Source of the DNA: Limisphaera sp026417315 | Lineage (GTDB): Bacteria; Verrucomicrobiota; Verrucomicrobiia; Limisphaerales; Limisphaeraceae | DNA length: 64,000 nt | Direction of reading: 5' to 3' | Assembly (NCBI RefSeq): GCF_049537125.1 | Contig: NZ_JBMVQY010000001.1 | Location: 310,001 to 374,000 of the forward strand | Part shown: piece after piece, positions 59,201-64,000 of the stretch | How the letters are laid out: each line of letters starts with the position of its first letter | Position numbering within the stretch: the stretch's first letter is position 1 | Program-made: the position numbers and the translations under genes | The notes under the pieces: model-generated | The model's database searches: none | What the model was told of the DNA's origin: nothing | The model's input: only the letters and a program-made list of their open reading frames with translations

Positions 59201-59609
59201 GCTCCCAGCGGGTTTGGATCTCCATCCCTTCTTCCCAAAGACGCCGCCGCTCCCGAATCTGGGCGCGAACCGACTCCATGGCGGGCCTCAGGCCGGGTAC
59301 CAAACCCAGGCTCTCCGGCGCCACGAGATGCACCGGGGCTCCCGTCGAGTCGAGGGTCCCCTGTGGCGACAATCTGGCGTAGCAGTATGCCCGCAAGCGG
59401 GGATCGAACACCACGGTGTATCCGTCCGGCGTTTCGAAATGGGCATAAAACTCGTCACCCTCGCCCAACAGTCGGATCAGAGTGCCATCCGGCTGGCGGA
59501 ACTGAAACTCACCCGCAAAGGGCGCACCGACCACCCGCATCAAACCCGCCACGACAAAAGCCAGCCCAGCCACGTGGGTTCGCCCGAGGAATCGAGGTAA
59601 TCCAGCCAT
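55974..59609 (-). CDS. Secreted M6 family metallopeptidase with Ig-like and RCC1 modules (copy 1)
   Basis: The protein has 1,211 residues from the ATG at 59609; a GTG at 59645 is in frame but lies too close to the promoter. A signal peptide (HVAGLAFVVAGLMRVVG) is followed by a propeptide-like region and the M6 catalytic domain with HETGH at residues 340-344 and GFPDLYDYD just after it. About 200 residues later come immunoglobulin-like modules (SYQWHRNGAALAGATTSEY; WYQWLRNGSPIAGATA) flanking a beta-sandwich domain. Seven RCC1-type repeats follow (VAIAAGGYHSLALRRDGTVV and kin), probably a beta-propeller. A C-terminal domain of about 90 residues, shared with copy 2, may serve sorting or anchoring. 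M6 enzymes are zinc proteases such as immune inhibitor A. Confidence 0.88.
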   Translation of the reverse strand: MAGLPRFLGRTHVAGLAFVVAGLMRVVGAPFAGEFQFRQPDGTLIRLLGEGDEFYAHFETPDGYTVVFDPRLRAYCYARLSPQGTLDSTGAPVHLVAPESLGLVPGLRPAMESVRAQIRERRRLWEEGMEIQTRWEQLRSLHRARETAQGEYEPPTSPTVGTFVGLCLLVDFPDEPGTIPPSEIEAFLNADQYTRYGNNGSVKQYFRDVSNGRLTYSNVVTVYVRVPRPKSYYDDPTKDDGEQANELIRDAIAALKALPNYYTQILPRFQGLTVDSQNRVVACNVFYAGGNSGVWSQGLWPHAWALYRVGAQELSPGGKKIYRYQITDMGWELELGTFVHETGHLLCGFPDLYDYDQDSRGGAGMFCLMGYGSHAQGGKNPVQVSAYLKVAAGWATVTDLTQSSAMLGTLTAVPGSGFNHFYRYRKPGVSTEYFLMECRYQTNRDAGLPGSGIAIWHIDELGDRDNQSRVPNTRHENFEVTLVQADNRWDLHYDVNSGDRYDLWYLGNSSWGYANVFSDTSAPAARWWDGTASGLYLHQFSAPGLRMEFVVGNVDLAPRILSAPSDMVLYEGTNVTLKVTATGLAPLSYQWHRNGAALAGATTSEYRLQPASFSHSGRYSVMVSNRFGVAWSREAVVTVVAATTLENALDTTGLTWQTDGNAAWYGQLWVTKDGVDAAVSGVIGPNQFSRVFTTVAGPGTVSFWWKVSSEPGFDLLRFLVNGQEWAVISGEIDWTARSFELGPGHQTLQWEYRKDGSVNGGQDRGWLDRVVFVARPMAPVILAGPRSQGVMRGGSVTMEVLAEGTPPLWYQWLRNGSPIAGATAARHVVTSVSDADVGVYEALVLNPYGVARSAPAHLWLILVGAVGDGSLGQTNLPAEAVEVRSIAAGLWHSLALRADGRVVAWGYNQQGQCDVPAGLSNVVAIAAGGYHSLALRRDGTVVGWGANDVGQSRPPGGLSNVVAVAAGLWHSLALTEDGRVVAWGDNGVGQCAVPPGLSSVVSIAAGGTHSVALMRNGRVVAWGNNRNARAEWVGQAIVPIHVTNAVSIAAGHYHSVAVLANGRVVAWGDNSRGQLGLPAGLTNAVAVSAGAEHSVALLADGKVLAWGDNRWSQCDLPAGQRMAWVAAGGYHTVYVLESVQVPRLVRYGRGDTGFRLWVQGSPRWRYGLEYAERLNAPSWTALPAVRGQPGLVGLEDPGPLPSQRFYRVRQE

Positions 59610-59661
59610 GGGAGAGTCCGTGAAGGTTCCTTTCGACAGCACCACCTAAAGCCGTGCCCCG

Positions 59662-59690
59662 CTTGTAGGGAGTCTGCAACCCCAAGTCAA
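59662..59690 (-). promoter_or_regulatory. Sigma70-type promoter for M6 gene copy 1
   Basis: TTGACT (59690-59685) and TACAAG (59667-59662) lie 17 bp apart on the minus strand. The start near 59655 leaves about 45 nt before the ATG at 59609 and only 10 nt before the GTG at 59645, which favours the ATG as start. Confidence 0.5.
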
Positions 59691-59891
59691 GAGGAAATCG
59701 GACCCCCGAACTTCTATGGTTTGGGCGTGAGTCTTGCCCGCCACCGCGCTCCGCTAGTTGAGGCGCAGCAACCCGGGTTGGACATTCCCCAAAGACCCTA
59801 CGGAATTTTTCCGGTGATTCTTGCCTCGATGCAGCGCCCGAACAGCCCACTCTGCCCTTCGCCGCACCGCACCCGACGTATGAACCTCAGG

Positions 59892-60193
59892 CTTACTCCT
59901 GCCGCACGCGGTAGAATCGCTGGCTCGGCAGCGGACCCGGGTCCTCCAAACCCACCAGGCCCGGCTGCCCGCGCACCGCCGGCAGCGCCGTCCAGCTCGG
60001 CGCGTTCAAACGTTCCGCGTATTCCAATCCATAACGCCAGCGCGGCGAGCCTTGCACCCACAGCCGGAAACCCGTGTCCGCACGCCCATAGCGCACCAGC
60101 CGCGGCACCTGCACCGACTCCAACACATACACCGTGTGATATCCCCCCGCGGCCACCCAGGCCATCCGCTGGCCCGCGGGCAAATCACACTGG
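59892..60193. repeat. 302-bp near-identical segment, copy 2 (3' end of second M6 gene)
   Basis: Partner of 55973-56274 in the same orientation, with two mismatches. It begins one base before the stop codon of the second gene and ends inside its last RCC1 repeat. Confidence 0.95.
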
Positions 60194-63100
60194 CCGCGCC
60201 AATTGTTTCCCAATGCAATCGCCGACCCGTCCCGCAGCAGAATCACACTATGTTCCACTCCCGCCGAAGCCGCGGCGGCACCTCTCAAATCGGAGGGAAA
60301 GGCGAGCTGGCCCTGCGAATTGTCCCCCCAGCCCACGACGCGGCCATCTGCGCGAACCGCCAGACTGTGATACGCACCGGCCGCCACCGTGACGACATCA
60401 GACAGGCCCGCAGGCACGGTGGCCTGTCCCACCCACTGACCGAATGCGTTGCGATTGTCGCCCCAGGCCACCACCCGTCCCTGGCGCGTCAGGGCCAGGC
60501 TGTGTCGCGCTCCCGCCGCTATCGCCACCACGTCCCGGAGCCCCGTCGGGATGTGCAGCTGTCCCCCACTTCCATCGCCCCATGCGACCACCCGCCCTTC
60601 CTCGGTCAACGCCAAACTGTGCCAGTGCCCGGCCGCCACGGCGACCACCCCGCGCAAGCCCGATGGGGGGCTGGCCTGACCGGACCCGTTGGCGCCCCAA
60701 CCCACCACCGTTCCATCCGCAAGCACGGCCAGACTGTGATACCCCCCTGCGGCGACCGCGACCGCGTTCGTTATTCCGGAGGGCACCTCACACTGTCCGT
60801 GATGGTTGTAACCCCACGCGACCACCCGACCGTCGGCACGCAACGCCACCGAGTGCCACAAGCCGGCCGCCACGGCGACCACCTCCGTCGCGCCCGCCGG
60901 AAGACTCCGTTGTCCCAGGGAATGATCCCCCGTGGTCCCTGTCAGGGTTACCGTCACGGCTGCAGGTGTCGTGAGGGCCGTTCCATACCGGTTGCTGACC
61001 ACCACGGTGTATCTGCCGGCCTCGCGCTCGCTCATCTCCGCAAACGCCAGAACAGAGGCGGTTGCGCCGGCAATGGGGCCGCCTTCACGGAACCACTGAT
61101 AGTGCAGCGGCGGCGTTCCCTCTGCGACCACGGTGAGCGTCACCGGAAAACCACGTACAACTCCCTGATCCGCGGGTTGGGACCGAATCACCGGGGGCAT
61201 CGGCCGCTCCACAAAGGTGACCCTGTCCACCCACCCCCGATCCTCACCTGCTCGCCCGGTCCCGTCCTTGCGGTAGATCCACTCCACCGTTTGCCAGCCC
61301 GGCGGAAGTTCCAGGGACACCCGGCTCCAGTCCACCTCCCCGGAAAGCACCCCTTGCGGCGTGCCATTCCACAGGAATTGCAACTGATCCCGTCCCGGTT
61401 CCGAGGACACTCGCCACCAAAACGTCAGCGTCCCCGGACCCGCCAACACCGTCCAGAGGCGGGAGACCTCGCCGTCTCTCAGAAACCCGCTGGCTGCCGC
61501 GTCGTCGCCGTCACTTGTGGTCCAATGCTGTCCGTACCAGCCAAACGCACCGTCCGTTTGCCAGTCCAGCTCCTCCGCATCGAGCGCCGCCGCCAGACTC
61601 ATCGCGGGTAACACCACCAGTTCCGCGTCCGGACTGGTCACGCCGCCAAACCGATTGCTGATCGCGACACTGTACAAGCCCGCGTCTTCCATGCGCACCG
61701 GATCGAGCACCAACCGGCTGGTGGTCGCACCGGCAACAGGCTGGCCGTCTTTGCGCCAAAGATAACTCAGAGGCTCGATGCCCTCCGCTTGAACACGAAA
61801 CGCCACGTTGGTCCCCTCCCGAACCACTTGCGGTTGCGGGGCAACAACCACTCGCGGTGCCAGCTGGGGATTCCCCACCACAAATTCCATGGTCGGTGCC
61901 GGCTGACCAAAGTGCTGCAGGAGCAACCCGCTGGACGTCCCGTCCCACCACCGCGCCGCGGGAGCGGAGCCGTCCGAAAAAACGTTTCGATACCCGGAGG
62001 CGGGATTGCCGGCATAATACAAGTCTTCGCGGTCTCCCGCGTTCACGTTGCGATGGAGATCCCAGCGGTTGTCGGCCTGGATCAATGTTACCTCGAAATT
62101 CTGATGGCGGGTGTTGGGATCGCGGCGCTGGTCGTCCCGGTTCCCCAGTTCGTCGATGTGCCAGATGGCCACCCCGGATGCCGGCAACCGGGCATCTCGA
62201 TTCGTCTGGAACCGTGCTTCGATCAAAAAGTATTCCGTCGACGAACCCGGCTTGCGGTACCGGTAAAAGTGATTGAATCCCGGCCCGGGGGTGGCCGTCA
62301 CCGTGGCCAACAGGGCCGAAGTCCGCGTCAAGTCGGTGACCGTGGCCCAACCCGCCGCACGCTTCAGATAGGCGCATACCTGAACGGGATTCGGCCCAAA
62401 GGACCCGTAGCCCATCAAACAGAAAACTCCGGCGCCGCCTTTCGAGTCGTAGTCGTAGTCATAGAGATCCGGAAAACCGCACAGCAGGTGCCCGTTCTCA
62501 TGGACAAACGTTCCCAACTCGAGCTGCTGACCGATGTTGCTGATCTGGTATCGCCAAATCTTTTTGCCGCCCGGCCAAAGTTCCTGGGCTCCCACCCTCA
62601 CCAGCGTCCACGCATGGGGCCACAAGCCCATGGACCAAACCCCGCCGTTGTCGCCGGCATAAAACACGTTGCACGCCACCACCCGATTCTGATTGTCCAC
62701 CGTCAAGCCCTGCAACATGGGCAGGACCTCCGTTTGAAAATTGGGAAGGCTCCTCAACGCCGCCACTGCGTCACGAATCAACTCGTTCGCCTGTTCGCCG
62801 CTGTCCTTCGTGACGTCATTGTAATAACTCTTGGGCTGCGGCACCCGAACGTACACCGTCACCACGTTCGAATAAATGAGGAGACCGTTGGATACCTCCT
62901 GGAAATATTTCTTGACCGAACCGTTGTTCCCGTAGCCGGAGTACTGGTCGGCATTGCAGAACGCCTCGATCTCGGAACGCGGCACGGTGGCGGGCTCGTC
63001 CGGAAAATCGATCAACAGGCAGAGACCCACTTTCACACCCAGCGTGGGCGCGGTGGGCGGCGCATCCTCGGGCCCGCCTGCCTCAGCTGCCCGTTGCAGG

Positions 63101-63564
63101 GCTTTGAGAGTTTCCCAGCGCACGTCGATCTCCATGGCTTCCTCCCAGCGCCGCCGCCGTTCCTGCGCTTCGGTACGAATGACGGCGGCGTCGGGCCGCA
63201 AGCCGGGTTCCAATCCCAATTCGGCGGGCCGCGCCAGGTGCACCGGAATTCCCGTGGACACCAGGCGGCCCTCGGGGGACACGCGGGCGTAACAGTAGGC
63301 CCGCAGGGCGGGATCGAAAGTCACGGTGTAGCCGTCCGGCGTCTCGAAGTGCGCATAAAACTCGTCGCCTTCCCCCCGCACGACAATGAGAGTGCCGTCC
63401 GGCTGCCGGAATTCAAAGGTGCCCTTGAACGGTGCAGCGCCCAAAGAACAGGCCAGCAGCAGACACCACGGCCACCGTCCCCCCTGGCCGAGCAACCACC
63501 TCCCTGGCAAAGGCAGGCCGGGAAACCACCGGCACCGAGTCTTGCGGCGTTCAACGCTGTGCAT
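59893..63564 (-). CDS. Secreted M6 family metallopeptidase with Ig-like and RCC1 modules (copy 2)
   Basis: This 1,223-residue paralogue of the gene just downstream has the same domain order. The ATG at 63564 starts a basic N terminus followed by the export segment WPWCLLLACSLGAAP. The catalytic motif is HENGH at residues 355-359, followed by GFPDLYDYDYDSKGG. Ig-like modules (YLWRKDGQPVAGATTS; YQWFREGGPIAGATAS), a beta-sandwich (WWRVSSEPGRDQLQF) and seven RCC1 repeats (VAVAAGHWHSLALTEEGRVV and kin) follow. The C-terminal 100 residues differ from copy 1 in a single residue, whereas the rest has many substitutions. The two genes lie head-to-tail with about 280 bp between them and are best explained by tandem duplication plus gene conversion. 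Confidence 0.88.
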   Translation of the reverse strand: MHSVERRKTRCRWFPGLPLPGRWLLGQGGRWPWCLLLACSLGAAPFKGTFEFRQPDGTLIVVRGEGDEFYAHFETPDGYTVTFDPALRAYCYARVSPEGRLVSTGIPVHLARPAELGLEPGLRPDAAVIRTEAQERRRRWEEAMEIDVRWETLKALQRAAEAGGPEDAPPTAPTLGVKVGLCLLIDFPDEPATVPRSEIEAFCNADQYSGYGNNGSVKKYFQEVSNGLLIYSNVVTVYVRVPQPKSYYNDVTKDSGEQANELIRDAVAALRSLPNFQTEVLPMLQGLTVDNQNRVVACNVFYAGDNGGVWSMGLWPHAWTLVRVGAQELWPGGKKIWRYQISNIGQQLELGTFVHENGHLLCGFPDLYDYDYDSKGGAGVFCLMGYGSFGPNPVQVCAYLKRAAGWATVTDLTRTSALLATVTATPGPGFNHFYRYRKPGSSTEYFLIEARFQTNRDARLPASGVAIWHIDELGNRDDQRRDPNTRHQNFEVTLIQADNRWDLHRNVNAGDREDLYYAGNPASGYRNVFSDGSAPAARWWDGTSSGLLLQHFGQPAPTMEFVVGNPQLAPRVVVAPQPQVVREGTNVAFRVQAEGIEPLSYLWRKDGQPVAGATTSRLVLDPVRMEDAGLYSVAISNRFGGVTSPDAELVVLPAMSLAAALDAEELDWQTDGAFGWYGQHWTTSDGDDAAASGFLRDGEVSRLWTVLAGPGTLTFWWRVSSEPGRDQLQFLWNGTPQGVLSGEVDWSRVSLELPPGWQTVEWIYRKDGTGRAGEDRGWVDRVTFVERPMPPVIRSQPADQGVVRGFPVTLTVVAEGTPPLHYQWFREGGPIAGATASVLAFAEMSEREAGRYTVVVSNRYGTALTTPAAVTVTLTGTTGDHSLGQRSLPAGATEVVAVAAGLWHSVALRADGRVVAWGYNHHGQCEVPSGITNAVAVAAGGYHSLAVLADGTVVGWGANGSGQASPPSGLRGVVAVAAGHWHSLALTEEGRVVAWGDGSGGQLHIPTGLRDVVAIAAGARHSLALTRQGRVVAWGDNRNAFGQWVGQATVPAGLSDVVTVAAGAYHSLAVRADGRVVGWGDNSQGQLAFPSDLRGAAAASAGVEHSVILLRDGSAIALGNNWRGQCDLPAGQRMAWVAAGGYHTVYVLESVQVPRLVRYGRADTGFRLWVQGSPRWRYGLEYAERLNAPSWTALPAVRGQPGLVGLEDPGPLPSQRFYRVRQE

Positions 63565-64000
63565 GGAGCATCACGGTCAATTAATCCCGCCTTTCTGGCG
63601 GCATCAAGTCCTTTCCCAGCATCGCAAGCCGAGGGCCGCGCGTCCGGTTGTGAGCCCCGACTCCAGAAGTCCCAACGAAATGCCGCCCTGCCTCGGCTTA
63701 CCCATGCCGAAGACGCCCGAAGCACCACCGAGCCTCCGGCTGGTCCCAGACCTGTGAATGACCCGCGAGCCACTCGGGCGGATCCGGGCGCTTCGGTACG
63801 GCGCGCCTGCGCCGCGCCCGGCAATACCTTTTCAAAGCCGTGCCGCAATCGACACCGGTTCTCACCTCGACCGCGTCTGCGCAGCCTGTAACCGCGCACA
63901 CGATCCCGGGGCCGGTCCAATCGCAAGCGGCCGCGACCCGCTTTGGCTCCTCCATCTCCAGCTGACTGCGGAAATCCCGCGACGAGTCCAAGCTGAACTT
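63565..64000. other. Region upstream of M6 copy 2 to the window end, no supported gene
   Basis: It contains the third leader-like repeat (63644-63733) and a CCGCC/GGCGG hairpin at 63587-63601. The remaining 270 bp to the right edge have only Arg/Ala-rich frames typical of high-GC noise. Confidence 0.45.
63644..63733 (-). repeat. 90-bp leader-like repeat, copy C
   Basis: The reverse complement of this segment aligns with 7081-7170 and 12378-12467: GCTCGGTGGTGCTTCGGGCG at its start, then CATGGGTAAG and GAGTCGGGGCTCAC at its end. It lies 80 bp upstream of M6 gene copy 2 and has the orientation of that gene. Confidence 0.6.

Noticed and set aside
63579..63607. TTGATG/TTAATT pair as promoter of M6 gene copy 2
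   Set aside because: The 17-bp spacing fits, but the -10 match is poor and the start would lie within about 8 bases of the ATG. The hairpin in the spacer is interesting but not enough.

Overview
The window is high-GC bacterial DNA, densely coding on both strands, with no rRNA or tRNA gene that I could recognise. I infer a member of the Verrucomicrobiota, probably the Pedosphaera/Limisphaera side of the phylum. The reasons are a PEP-CTERM secreted protein, a XylR-type regulator beside secreted glycoside hydrolases, large secreted M6 peptidases with Ig-like and RCC1 modules, and intergenic families of short palindromic and leader-like repeats. This placement rests on gene style, not on a marker gene.

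Layout. Positions 1-5.7 kb hold a uronate/pectin block: a LarA/DUF2088-like enzyme cut by the left edge, an SDR dehydrogenase, a XylR-type AraC regulator, a GH28 polygalacturonase-like enzyme that overlaps the regulator by ATGA, and a PEP-CTERM protein. Positions 5.8-6.5 kb are a non-coding palindrome-rich repeat field. Next come an HU/IHF-type protein (minus strand, with a good promoter), a proline-rich exported protein with a GspC/PilP-like core, a GH2 enzyme, a GH5-like enzyme and an O-antigen-ligase-like membrane protein (14.1-15.7 kb, minus).

Positions 16.3-27.9 kb are one tightly coupled complex I operon: nuoABCD, a 44-codon mini-ORF, nuoHIJK, then two MrpD-like antiporter subunits separated by a small two-helix protein, then nuoM and nuoN. 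There is no nuoEFG and no canonical nuoL. This is the most unusual system in the window, because four antiporter-like pump subunits are encoded where a standard complex has three.

Positions 27.9-34.6 kb are on the minus strand: a conserved hypothetical, aroB, a GT39/ArnT-like glycosyltransferase, eno (with promoter and terminator) and aroC. Positions 35.1-41.6 kb are the F-type ATP synthase operon atpBEFHAGDC. Together with the nuo operon, the window therefore carries much of the respiratory energy machinery.

Positions 42.2-55.7 kb contain a membrane/TPR protein, a REC-PAS-histidine kinase overlapping a LuxR-type response regulator, secA, a GH13 phosphorylase-like enzyme convergent with an APC permease, an apparently exported O-methyltransferase and an agmatine deiminase. 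Positions 55.9-63.6 kb are two tandem minus-strand genes for about 1,220-residue M6 peptidase/Ig/RCC1 proteins. Their last 302 bp are almost identical although the rest has diverged strongly, which is a clear mark of gene conversion.

Three 90-bp leader-like repeats (7.1, 12.4 and 63.7 kb) each lie upstream of a gene for an exported protein and in the same orientation as that gene.
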